Assembly: GCA_024399065.1 (NCBI GenBank)
Contig: JAKSIB010000001.1
Span: forward strand, 124,001-188,000
From: Fibrobacter sp.
GTDB taxonomy: Bacteria > Fibrobacterota > Fibrobacteria > Fibrobacterales > Fibrobacteraceae
Direction of reading: 5' to 3'
DNA length: 64,000 nt
Both the position numbers and the translations under genes were made by a program. The notes beneath the pieces were generated by a model, which made no database searches, was not told where the DNA came from, and saw only the letters and a program-made list of their open reading frames with translations. This document shows positions 31,729 to 40,099 of this stretch, piece by piece; within the stretch, counting starts at the first letter, position 1; every line of letters starts with the position of its first letter.

Positions 31729-33888
31729 ATGTTTGGGAAAAAAATTTCTAAACTCGGATTTGTGTGCGCACTCGCCGGCGCATTTGGTCTTTCCAACGCT
31801 TCTACCGTCAATGTGGACCTGAGTGAAGAACACCAGGTGATTCGCGGTTTCGGCGGCATGGTTCACAATACATGGCAGGGTGGCGCTGGCCTTTCTGAAG
31901 CCGATGCCAAGATCGCTTTCGGTACTGGTGATGGTACCATCGGTTTGAATACCCTTCGTATTCCGGTTTATGCCAATACCAACGACTTCAGCAAGGAAGT
32001 TCAGGCCGCAAAGTATGCAAAGAAGTACGCCGGTGATGATTTTATCCTGTACGCTACTCCTTGGACTTCTCCTTATGCTGGTGCAAATCAGCACATGGCA
32101 TCCAGCAACTACCAGAAGTATGTGGATCATCTGAACAACTTCACCGCTTACATGAAGAACCAGGGAGTTCCTCTGTATGCAATTTCTATCAGTAACGAAC
32201 CGGACTGGTGCGGCGAATGGGCTTGCTGGTCTGCTGATGAAATTTATAACTTCACCAAGGGTTACGCCGATCAGATGCGTAAGAACGGCACCAAGGTGAT
32301 TTCTACCGAATCCTTTGCCTACCAGAAGAAACTTTACGACCAGGTTCTGAACGACGCCAATGCCCTTAAGAACTGGGACATTCTCGGAGCCCACTTCTAC
32401 GCCAGTGATGCTAAGACCGCTGATTCCTGGTTCCAGTACTCTCTTGCTGACCAGAAGAAGGTGGAACGCTGGATGACCGAACACTACACAGAAAGCCAGG
32501 GTAGCGGTAACTACTGGCGTACCGTGATGGGTACCGGCGACCAGGCTAACGCATACAAGGTGGATACCGTTCGCGCCATGGACGTGGGCTACGAAATTCA
32601 TCGTGCAATGGTTGTGGGCAACTTCAATCAGTATACTTGGTGGTATGTCCGTCGTTGCTACGGTTTGATCATGGAAAAGGACTTTGGTAACAAGCTTTCC
32701 ATTCCGTCCAATGAAATCGGCAAGATTTCCAAGCGTGGTTACATCATGTCCCAGTTTGCTCGTTTCATCCGTCCGGGTGCAATCCGCGTGGGTGCTACTG
32801 CAAAACCGGAAGCTGAAGTTTACGCATCTGCTTACAAGAGCGCTGATGGCGACTCTACCATTGTTGTTCTCGTAAACCGCGATTTCAAGAATGCAAAGAC
32901 TGTGACTGTGAACGTGAAGGGTGCAGACATTGAAACCTTCCACATGTACACTACCAGCGAATCCAAAAATGCCAAGTACGAAGGCGAAATCGAAGTTAAG
33001 AATGGTTCCGCAACCATCAAGATGGAATCCGGTTCCTCCAATAAGGACTGTATCGTTACTCTCGTCGGTGTTGGTCCCCAGGTTGTGATTCCGCAGGAAC
33101 CTCATAACGCTACCAAGACTGCTTGGGCAATTCCGGGCAAGATTCAGGCTGAAGACTTTGACGTTCCGGGTGCAGGCAAGGATGAAAACGGCAACAGCAA
33201 CGCATCCTTCTACGAAAACGATTCTGAAAATCACGGTGACAGCAAGTATCGTGCAGAAGATGCCGCTGGCGTTGATATTTACACCAAGAAGTTCGGCGAC
33301 GTGATTGGTTACAACCAGGCTGGCGAATGGTACGAATACACTGTTGACGTGAAGAAGGATGGCGACTACACCATGTTCTCCTACGTCGCATCCAGCAATG
33401 GTACTGCAAGTTTCCAGATCTTTATGGATAACAAGGCTATTACCGATACTATCGTGGTTCCCAAGACTGTAACTGCAACTGAAGGTGACTTCAATGAATT
33501 TGGCAAGATCCAGAGCAACGTGAAGCTTACTGCCGGTAAGCATGTCATGAAATTCCTGGTCACTGGCGACTGGATGGACGTTGACTACTTCACCTTCGTG
33601 GAAGGTGCTAACGCTACAGATCCGGAACCGGATACCACTGGTAACGGCGAAACTCCGGTTGATCCGGAAGATCCCGAAAATCCCCAGGTTATTGGTGCAG
33701 TTCAGTTCCAGGCTATTACCGCTCCCACTACCTTTGGAATCTACGACCTCTCCGGTGAATTCCTCGGCAGCGTCAAGGCAAGCGACAAGGTGGAACTCCG
33801 CTCCAAGGCAACTTCCATTGTGGACCGCTCCGGTGTTTACATGGTGAAGTCTGCTGGCCGCGTAATGCGCATGACTCTTACCAAGTAA
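31729..33888 (+). CDS. GH30 xylanase (subfamily 8-like) with CBM6
   Basis: 719 aa. Signal peptide about 1-24. Clan GH-A barrel with a beta side domain: the RGFGGM motif of GH30, the acid/base Glu157 in SISNEPDW, and the nucleophile Glu251 in WMTEHYTE. It is expected to hydrolyse the xylan backbone, in subfamily 8 near glucuronic-acid substitutions; whether the Arg needed for that recognition is kept was not resolved. The CBM6 covers about 462-625 and the terminal module about 660-719. An AGGGA site precedes the ATG at the right distance. Confidence 0.88.
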   Translation: MFGKKISKLGFVCALAGAFGLSNASTVNVDLSEEHQVIRGFGGMVHNTWQGGAGLSEADAKIAFGTGDGTIGLNTLRIPVYANTNDFSKEVQAAKYAKKYAGDDFILYATPWTSPYAGANQHMASSNYQKYVDHLNNFTAYMKNQGVPLYAISISNEPDWCGEWACWSADEIYNFTKGYADQMRKNGTKVISTESFAYQKKLYDQVLNDANALKNWDILGAHFYASDAKTADSWFQYSLADQKKVERWMTEHYTESQGSGNYWRTVMGTGDQANAYKVDTVRAMDVGYEIHRAMVVGNFNQYTWWYVRRCYGLIMEKDFGNKLSIPSNEIGKISKRGYIMSQFARFIRPGAIRVGATAKPEAEVYASAYKSADGDSTIVVLVNRDFKNAKTVTVNVKGADIETFHMYTTSESKNAKYEGEIEVKNGSATIKMESGSSNKDCIVTLVGVGPQVVIPQEPHNATKTAWAIPGKIQAEDFDVPGAGKDENGNSNASFYENDSENHGDSKYRAEDAAGVDIYTKKFGDVIGYNQAGEWYEYTVDVKKDGDYTMFSYVASSNGTASFQIFMDNKAITDTIVVPKTVTATEGDFNEFGKIQSNVKLTAGKHVMKFLVTGDWMDVDYFTFVEGANATDPEPDTTGNGETPVDPEDPENPQVIGAVQFQAITAPTTFGIYDLSGEFLGSVKASDKVELRSKATSIVDRSGVYMVKSAGRVMRMTLTK

Positions 33889-33934
33889 TCTTTTCTGGAA
33901 AATGAATTTCTCTCTCTAGTTTTTCATTGAGTCG

Positions 33935-33960
33935 AAGCGCCCCTCCGGGGGCGCTTTTTT
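33935..33960 (+). terminator. Terminator after GH30
   Basis: AAGCGCCCC/GGGGGCGCTT stem with a 3-nt loop and six T. Confidence 0.85.
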
Positions 33961-34040
33961 ACTGCTTTTACAGAAAAGAAACAATTTTTTTGGGGAAAAT
34001 GGAGTAGTTTTATACGTGCAACACTTAAAGGAGTGATATA

Positions 34041-35669
34041 ATGGGTGTGATTAAAAATCTTTCCAAGTCTATGGCTGTAGTAGGAACAGCTTTTGGCTTG
34101 TCTCTATTGGCTGCTCCCGCTCAGGCTGCGCCCAATCCCAATTTCCACATTTACATCGCATACGGCCAATCCAATATGGCTGGCGCAGGTCCTATTCAGT
34201 CTGGTGACCAGGACCCCATGGATAACTTTGTGATGATTTCCGGTGTCGACTGTAACTCCCGTAAGGGCGGCACCAACATCAAGCTTGCCAAGGGCCAGTG
34301 GTCCAAGGCGGTTCCTCCCATGTTCCATTGCCAGGAAGGCCTCTCTGTTGCCGACTACTTTGGCAGAACCATGGCGAAGGAAATGCCCAACGTAACCATC
34401 GGTATTATTCCGGTGGCTGTGGGTGGCGCCTCCATCAAGCTTTTCGACAAGGCTCAGTGGCAGAGCTATGTGAACTCTTCTGAAAGCTGGCTTGCCAACT
34501 GGGCTAAGGATTACGATTCCCAGGGTAACGATTACGCCGCTATTATCAGCTTGGCCAAGAAGGCTCAGGAAGTGGGCGTCATCAAGGGTTTCATTTTCCA
34601 TCAGGGCGAAACTGATGGCGGCATGAGCAACTGGGAACAGATTGTTCAGAAGACTTATAACGACATGCGCAACGATTTGGGCATTAAGGAAGAACTGCCT
34701 TTTGTCGCTGGTGAAATGGTTTACAATGGCGCTTGCCATGGCATGAGCACCCGCGTGAATGGCCTCTCCAAGTACTTTGCAAAATTCGGTGTTGCAAAGT
34801 CCCAGGGCACGGGCATGCAGAGCGACCGTTTGCACTTCGACCATGATGGTTATGTGGAAATGGGCAAGCGCTATGCTACCGAAATGCTGAAGCTTATTGA
34901 CAAGACCGTGGACATGGATGCGCCCCAGGTTGTGGTGCCGCTCTATGGTGGTGGCTCTGCAGGCAATATCCCTCCTGAAGAATACGGCCCCTATGGTGAT
35001 GTTTTCAAGATTCCTGGCAAGGTTCAGGCTGAAGACTACAACAAGGGCGGTTCCGGTGTAGCTTACTCCGACATGGATGCGGTAAATCAGGGCGACGAAT
35101 ACCGCGGTGACGGCGTTGACATTTACAAGGCCGGCATGGGCATGGCTGTGGGTTACTGCCAGAAGGGCGAATGGATGAAGTATTCTGTTCACGTGGAAGA
35201 AGACGGTGAATACGAAATGATTGGCCGTCTGGCTGGTGACAATGGCACCGGTGCTATTTCCGTGTATCTTGGTAACGACAAGATTGGTGAAACCATGGTT
35301 TCCGAAAAGGGTCCGGATTATGACACCTATTCTGATATCAGCGGTGGCAAGGTAACCCTGAAGGCTGGCGATTACGATCTCAAGATCCAGATTGAAGTGG
35401 ACTGGGTGAATATCGACTACGTGGAATTCAAGAAGGTTGACGCTACGGTGGTCACTCCGACAGATACCACTGCAAAGGACACTTCTGCTGTTGGACCGTC
35501 TGAAAGCATCAAGGCCTCTCTCATGGCAGCAGGTGCTTTGAACATGGATAACGCCCAGTACTTTGACATGCGTGGCCATCGCGTAAGCAAGGCCACTGCC
35601 CAGAAGCAAGGTGTCTATCTGGTTCGTGTTCCTGGTGCAAAGACCTTCGTTATCCGTAACGAAAAGTAA
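34041..35669 (+). CDS. CE6 acetylxylan esterase with CBM6 (first copy)
   Basis: 542 aa. Signal peptide about 1-29. The esterase domain opens with IAYGQSNMAG, where Ser44 is the nucleophile; IIPVAVGGASI, FHQGETDGG and LHFDHDGY (His268 in the acid/base region) are CE6 motifs. It should remove acetyl groups from xylan, exposing the backbone to the xylanases. CBM6 covers about 325-475 and the terminal module about 500-542. This gene has a TAGTTTTA box at 34005 but no regulon operator at the usual distance. F. succinogenes has two such enzymes (Axe6A/Axe6B); which this is was not determined. Confidence 0.9.
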   Translation: MGVIKNLSKSMAVVGTAFGLSLLAAPAQAAPNPNFHIYIAYGQSNMAGAGPIQSGDQDPMDNFVMISGVDCNSRKGGTNIKLAKGQWSKAVPPMFHCQEGLSVADYFGRTMAKEMPNVTIGIIPVAVGGASIKLFDKAQWQSYVNSSESWLANWAKDYDSQGNDYAAIISLAKKAQEVGVIKGFIFHQGETDGGMSNWEQIVQKTYNDMRNDLGIKEELPFVAGEMVYNGACHGMSTRVNGLSKYFAKFGVAKSQGTGMQSDRLHFDHDGYVEMGKRYATEMLKLIDKTVDMDAPQVVVPLYGGGSAGNIPPEEYGPYGDVFKIPGKVQAEDYNKGGSGVAYSDMDAVNQGDEYRGDGVDIYKAGMGMAVGYCQKGEWMKYSVHVEEDGEYEMIGRLAGDNGTGAISVYLGNDKIGETMVSEKGPDYDTYSDISGGKVTLKAGDYDLKIQIEVDWVNIDYVEFKKVDATVVTPTDTTAKDTSAVGPSESIKASLMAAGALNMDNAQYFDMRGHRVSKATAQKQGVYLVRVPGAKTFVIRNEK

Positions 35670-35697
35670 GCGAAATTCTCGAAAATTGCGAAATTAG

Positions 35698-35725
35698 GGC
35701 AAAAACTGCGGTTTTTGCCTTTTTT
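35698..35725 (+). terminator. Terminator after the first CE6
   Basis: GGCAAAAAC/GTTTTTGCC stem with a short loop and six T. Confidence 0.85.
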
Positions 35726-35726
35726 G

Positions 35727-35794
35727 CGTTGATATATTGTCCATAAGTTCTTGCTCTGGATAGTCGATTTTACCCCCAAAAAGGGGTAATTTTA
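35727..35794 (+). promoter_or_regulatory. Regulon operator D (weaker) and TA-box, before the second CE6
   Basis: Right arm TTGTCCATA (35737-35745) is intact; the left arm is degenerate (CGTTGATAT). Centre 35736; TAATTTTA at 35787, 51 bp further. Confidence 0.55.
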
Positions 35795-35822
35795 AGTTTG
35801 TAAAGAACTCAAGGAGCATTTA

Positions 35823-37433
35823 ATGGGTGTGTTTAAGAAACTGGGCTGCGCTGCTGCAGCAATGACTTTCGGTCTGTCCATGTTTGCGGCTAGTGCAAAT
35901 GCCGCCCCGAACCCGAATTTCCACATTTATATCGCTTACGGTCAGTCCAATATGGCTGGTAACGGCGAAATTGACCCCTCTGTCGATCAGGCTCAGGACC
36001 CCAAGAACTTTATCATGCTGGCTTCCCATAATGCAAATGCCGGCAATCGTACGGGAAAAACCACGCAATCCATTAAGACTGGCGAATGGTATCCGGCTAT
36101 CCCGCCTATGTTCCATGCATTTGAACAGCTTTCTCCCGCAGACTATTTTGGCCGCGCCATGGTGGACTCCCTGCCGGGCGTAACCGTGGGTATTATCCCG
36201 GTGGCTGTGGGTGGCGTCAGCATTCGTGCCTTCCTTTTGGATCAGTATGCCGCTTATTTTGATGGCGATGGCAGAAGCTTTAAGGGTTGGGCCGGTGACT
36301 ACGGTGGAAACCCCATGGGCCGTATTTTGGAACTTGCCAAGAAGGCTAAGGAAGTTGGTGTTATCAAGGGTGTCCTTTTCCACCAGGGTGAAAGCGATGG
36401 TGTAGATGACAACTGGCGTAACCGTGTTTATGCTTCCTATAAGACCATTATCGATGAACTGGACTTGGATGAAAACGAAGTTCCCTTCGTTGCTGGTGAA
36501 ATGCTCCAGGCACAGGGTGCTTGCTGCGGTAGCAAGAATCCCGGCATTGCTCAGCTCAAGACCAAGTTTAAGAAGTTCGGCTTGGCTTCTTCCCAGGGAC
36601 TTGCCGGTAATGGTAAGGACCCCTACCACTTCGGTCGTTCCGGTGTGATTGAACTGGGTAAGCGCTATTGCTCCGAAATGCTGAAGCTTATCGACAGAAC
36701 TATTGACCCCAACGCTCCGGCAGTAAACGTGGTTGATCCTACTCAGTCTACCGTTCCTGATGCTCCTCCTGAAGAATATGGTCCTTACTATGGTGAACCT
36801 ATGACCATTCCGGGCCAGATCCAGGCCGAAGACTACAACAAGGGTGGTGCTGGCAAGGCTTACTATGACCTGGACAAGGGTAATAGCGAAGGCAAGTACC
36901 GTAAGGACGATGTGGACGTGAAGCAGCCCAATAAGGGTATGGCTGTTGGCTCTTGCCGAAAGGGTGAATGGCTCAAGTACACCGTGAAAGTTGAAGAAGC
37001 CGGTGAATATGAAATTTCTGCTCTTATTGCTGGTGACAACAAGACTGGTGGCTTTGTTCTCTACATGGACGATGAACGTATCGGTGATGAAATTGTCAAT
37101 GCTGGCTTGGGCTGGGATGACGAAGGCTATTCCATGGTAAGCGGTGGCAAGGCTACCTTGGCTGCTGGCGAACACGAACTGAAGCTTGAAATCACCAACG
37201 ACTGGGTCGATATTGACTACGTTGAATTCAAGAAGGTTGAAGCTGCCAACAACGATACTACTCCAGATGCAATCTGCCAGAAGATCGTTGTGAATGCTTC
37301 CCAGGATATGTCCAAGGCTCAGTACTTTGACATGCAGGGCAATCGCATTAGCAAGTCCGACACTAAGAATTTGGGCGTCTATATGGTTCACATTCCTGGT
37401 GGCAAGACCTTCATGATGCGTACCGAAAAGTAA
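35823..37433 (+). CDS. CE6 acetylxylan esterase with CBM6 (second copy)
   Basis: 536 aa, a paralogue of the preceding gene with the same layout. Signal peptide about 1-29; IAYGQSNMAG with nucleophile Ser42; IIPVAVGGVSI; FHQGESDGV; and a C-terminal His in YHFGRSGVIELGKRY. The CBM6 covers about 325-480 and the short terminal module (YFDMQGNRISKS to RTEK) about 495-536. Both esterases carry the same type of terminal module, which differs from that of the GH43 and GH27 enzymes. AAGGAG precedes the ATG. The product would deacetylate xylan; specificity differences to copy 1 are not visible. Confidence 0.9.
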   Translation: MGVFKKLGCAAAAMTFGLSMFAASANAAPNPNFHIYIAYGQSNMAGNGEIDPSVDQAQDPKNFIMLASHNANAGNRTGKTTQSIKTGEWYPAIPPMFHAFEQLSPADYFGRAMVDSLPGVTVGIIPVAVGGVSIRAFLLDQYAAYFDGDGRSFKGWAGDYGGNPMGRILELAKKAKEVGVIKGVLFHQGESDGVDDNWRNRVYASYKTIIDELDLDENEVPFVAGEMLQAQGACCGSKNPGIAQLKTKFKKFGLASSQGLAGNGKDPYHFGRSGVIELGKRYCSEMLKLIDRTIDPNAPAVNVVDPTQSTVPDAPPEEYGPYYGEPMTIPGQIQAEDYNKGGAGKAYYDLDKGNSEGKYRKDDVDVKQPNKGMAVGSCRKGEWLKYTVKVEEAGEYEISALIAGDNKTGGFVLYMDDERIGDEIVNAGLGWDDEGYSMVSGGKATLAAGEHELKLEITNDWVDIDYVEFKKVEAANNDTTPDAICQKIVVNASQDMSKAQYFDMQGNRISKSDTKNLGVYMVHIPGGKTFMMRTEK

Positions 37434-37461
37434 TCGGAAAAGATCTTAATACATCCTCTCT

Positions 37462-37493
37462 GACAGCTCGCTACGGCGGGCTGTCTTTTTTTT
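37462..37493 (+). terminator. Terminator after the second CE6
   Basis: GACAGCTCGC/GCGGGCTGTC stem, TACG loop, then eight T. Confidence 0.85.
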
Positions 37494-37687
37494 GAAAATG
37501 GTGGAATTTTATGAATAATGTGGATTTTCTGCTGTAAAACCATGCTTTTTTCGGTATTGTAGTTTTTGAGAAAATCGCAAAAGTAATTGTTTTAGGTGGG
37601 TGTAAATTCCTCTTCCACTTAGGTAATTTATAGTTGTGAGCCTGCGCCATCTGTGTTTGCGCGGGACACAAAAACGGGAATGATGGG

Positions 37688-39676
37688 ATGATTAAAAATT
37701 TCAAAATGAAATCTGTTCTGGCTGCCGCTGCTGTAGCCACGATGTCTACTGGCGCTTTTGCTGCCACTACCTTGAAAGTTGACCTTACCGATAGCATTCG
37801 CCCGGTAACTCATGTGGGCTCCGGCTCTCTTTATGGCTTTACTGAAAGCCTCCCCAGCAATGTGGATGCTGATGTTGCTCCCCTTAAGCCGAATGTATTC
37901 CTGGCTCCGGCCCGTAGCGGTTCCGGTCGTCAGCAGGGTATTGGTGGCGCCTTCCTGATTTCTCCCCGCCTTGCAAAGACTACTGCAAAGGTGCAGATTC
38001 GTTTGGCAGACATTTTGCCGGGTTGGCCGTACAAGTATCAGAACTGGGATCATTGGAAGAAGGAAGTGACTTCTGTTGTGAACGACAAGAAGTCCGCTGC
38101 TACCCAGAATTTTGATGGTTATGAAATCTGGAATGAACCTAACGATACCTGGAAGGGCTCCAATAATTTCGAGGCTGATTTGTGGAAACCCACTTATCAA
38201 TTGCTTCGTCAGCTGGATCCGGGTGCAAAGATTATTGGACCTTCCTACTCTTTCTACAACTCCACCAGAATGGAAAACTTCCTGAAGTATTGCGTCCAGA
38301 ACAACTGCGTTCCCGATGTAATTAGCTGGCATCAGTGGGGCTCCGAAGGCTTGGTGGGTGCAATCGAAAATCTCCGCGCCCTCGAAAAGAAGCTTGGCAT
38401 TTCTCCCCGCGCCATCAGCATTAACGAATACTCTTCCAGCAAGCATGAACTGGAAGGATGCCCGGGCGTTTCTGTTCCGTTCCTTGCAAAGTTTGAACGC
38501 CATGGTGTTGAAAGTGCAATGATTTCCTGGTGGTTCGTACCGCTGCCGGGTCGCTTGGGCAGCCTCTTGACCGCACAGAATCAGCGTGGCGGTGGTTGGC
38601 ATATGTACAAGTGGTATGGCGACATGTCTGGCTACATGGCAAAGGTAACCCCGCCTAACGACAAGAGCGATGGCGTTGATGGTTTTGCCGCTGTAGATGC
38701 AAAGCAGAATTACGCAAGTTTGGTGTTAGGAGGAAACACTTTAGGTGACATTGACGTTGTCTTCGAAAAGGTCCCCTCTTTCTTGGGCGGCAAGATGAAG
38801 GCCATCGTTGAACGCGTGGTATGGGAAAACAAGGACAAGGCTGTTGCGAAGACCGATACCCTTTCTGTGAAGGAAGTGACTTTGAACGGTCCGTCCGTCA
38901 CCATCCCGGTGAAGATTGAAAACGCCTACTACGCCTATCGTGTTTACTTGACTCCGATCAATGTTCCGCTGGAACCGTACAAGGGTGAAATTGCAATCCC
39001 GGGTAAGGTGGAAGCAGAAAATTATGACAAGGCTGGCCAGGGTTTCTCCTACTACGATATGGATATGGAAAACAAGAGCGGTTCCTATCGCGATGACGGT
39101 GTGGATATCGAAGGAGTTGACTGCAATAATGATGGAAGCTGCAAGAGCTATGTGATTGGCTACACCCAGGAAGGTGAATGGCTGAAGTACTCCGTGAATG
39201 TGGCTGCCGATGGTGAATATGCAATTTCTGCAAATGTTGCTACTTCCGCCGACACCAAGGGATTCAAGTTGTTCATGGATGACAAGGAAATTGCCGGTGA
39301 CTACACTGTACCCGCAACAGGCGAAGGCTGGAGCGACTACAAGGTGATCGAAGTGGGCAAGGCAAACCTCACTGCAGGCAAGCATGTGCTGAAACTGCAG
39401 ATTGTAGGCAGCTACGTGAATATCGACTGGGTGGAATTCAAGGATGCCTCCAAGATTGAAGAACCTGTGGTTGAACCGGAAGATCCTGAAGATCCTGAAA
39501 ATCCGGCCTCTATCTTTACGGGCGACCTTGCTGTCAGAATCCAGAACAGCGCAATGGCTGAATATTTCAACATGAACGGCAAACGCGTAAGCAAGTCCAT
39601 GATGATGCAGAAGGCTGGTGTGTATTTGGTTCGTATTCCTGGCAAGAAGACTTACATCATCCGCACCGAAAAGTAA
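37688..39676 (+). CDS. Clan GH-A glycosidase (GH39-like) with CBM6
   Basis: 662 aa. Signal peptide about 1-25. The catalytic part (about 30-430) has Glu150 in EIWNEPND (acid/base) and Glu247 in ISINEYSS (candidate nucleophile), the clan GH-A arrangement; the fold and spacing fit GH39-type enzymes, but GH30 or a new family cannot be excluded. It should attack a xylosidic or arabinosidic bond, unknown which. The CBM6 covers about 432-595 with an extra Asp/Asn-rich loop (VDCNNDGSCKSY), and the terminal module about 615-662, of the CE6 type. No operator is found before it. GGAATGATGGG lies upstream of the ATG. Confidence 0.8.
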   Translation: MIKNFKMKSVLAAAAVATMSTGAFAATTLKVDLTDSIRPVTHVGSGSLYGFTESLPSNVDADVAPLKPNVFLAPARSGSGRQQGIGGAFLISPRLAKTTAKVQIRLADILPGWPYKYQNWDHWKKEVTSVVNDKKSAATQNFDGYEIWNEPNDTWKGSNNFEADLWKPTYQLLRQLDPGAKIIGPSYSFYNSTRMENFLKYCVQNNCVPDVISWHQWGSEGLVGAIENLRALEKKLGISPRAISINEYSSSKHELEGCPGVSVPFLAKFERHGVESAMISWWFVPLPGRLGSLLTAQNQRGGGWHMYKWYGDMSGYMAKVTPPNDKSDGVDGFAAVDAKQNYASLVLGGNTLGDIDVVFEKVPSFLGGKMKAIVERVVWENKDKAVAKTDTLSVKEVTLNGPSVTIPVKIENAYYAYRVYLTPINVPLEPYKGEIAIPGKVEAENYDKAGQGFSYYDMDMENKSGSYRDDGVDIEGVDCNNDGSCKSYVIGYTQEGEWLKYSVNVAADGEYAISANVATSADTKGFKLFMDDKEIAGDYTVPATGEGWSDYKVIEVGKANLTAGKHVLKLQIVGSYVNIDWVEFKDASKIEEPVVEPEDPEDPENPASIFTGDLAVRIQNSAMAEYFNMNGKRVSKSMMMQKAGVYLVRIPGKKTYIIRTEK

Positions 39677-39716
39677 GATCGAATTTTAAATCATACATAA
39701 CATCACAACCCGAAAA

Positions 39717-39748
39717 AGGTAGTCCGAGAAATCGGGCTATCTTTTTTT
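39717..39748 (+). terminator. Terminator after the GH39-like gene
   Basis: AGGTAGTCCGA/TCGGGCTATCT stem, GAAA loop, seven T. Confidence 0.85.
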
Positions 39749-39893
39749 GCATAGGGCGACGGCGGCAGAAAATTTTCAAAAAGGTTTCTGTAATTTTTAT
39801 AACAGTTTTTTAAGAGTTTGTTTACAAAAATATCCACAAAGTGTGATGAAACTCATGGTTTCTGAAATTTTCATTTTGTAGTTTAAGCCCATC

Positions 39894-39980
39894 ATGAAAA
39901 CGAAAGAAAACATCGCCGTTATCAAGCATATCGCAATTTTCTGTGGCCTTGCCGTTGTGCTGGGTTTCCTTTACGGTTAA
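39894..39980 (+). CDS. Possible 28-aa single-membrane-segment protein
   Basis: ATG 39894 to stop 39980 gives a 28-residue product, MKTKENIAVIKHIAIF and then a short hydrophobic stretch ending in GFLYG. The profile (charged N-terminus, then one helix) is that of a small membrane protein. There is no Shine-Dalgarno, but TTTGTAG lies upstream. It falls in the intergenic region before operator E; it may be a chance ORF. Confidence 0.35.
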   Translation: MKTKENIAVIKHIAIFCGLAVVLGFLYG

Positions 39981-40002
39981 TCTGCGTTAAATGCTTTTTT
40001 CC

Positions 40003-40070
40003 TATGGACAAACTGTCCATGGAAACTCCTTTTCTACCCTGAAAATATCTTCCATTTGGGAATATTTTTA
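40003..40070 (+). promoter_or_regulatory. Regulon operator E and TA-box, before the second GH43
   Basis: Operator TATGGACAAACTGTCCATG (40003-40021), centre 40012; TATTTTTA at 40063, 51 bp further. Confidence 0.75.
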
Positions 40071-40099
40071 TACCTGTAAAACCGTAAAAACGGATTGGT

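Noticed and set aside
37510-37528. TATGAATAATGTGGATTTT as an operator before the GH39-like gene
   Set aside because: Only the left arm matches, and no TAnnTTTR box lies 51 bp downstream.
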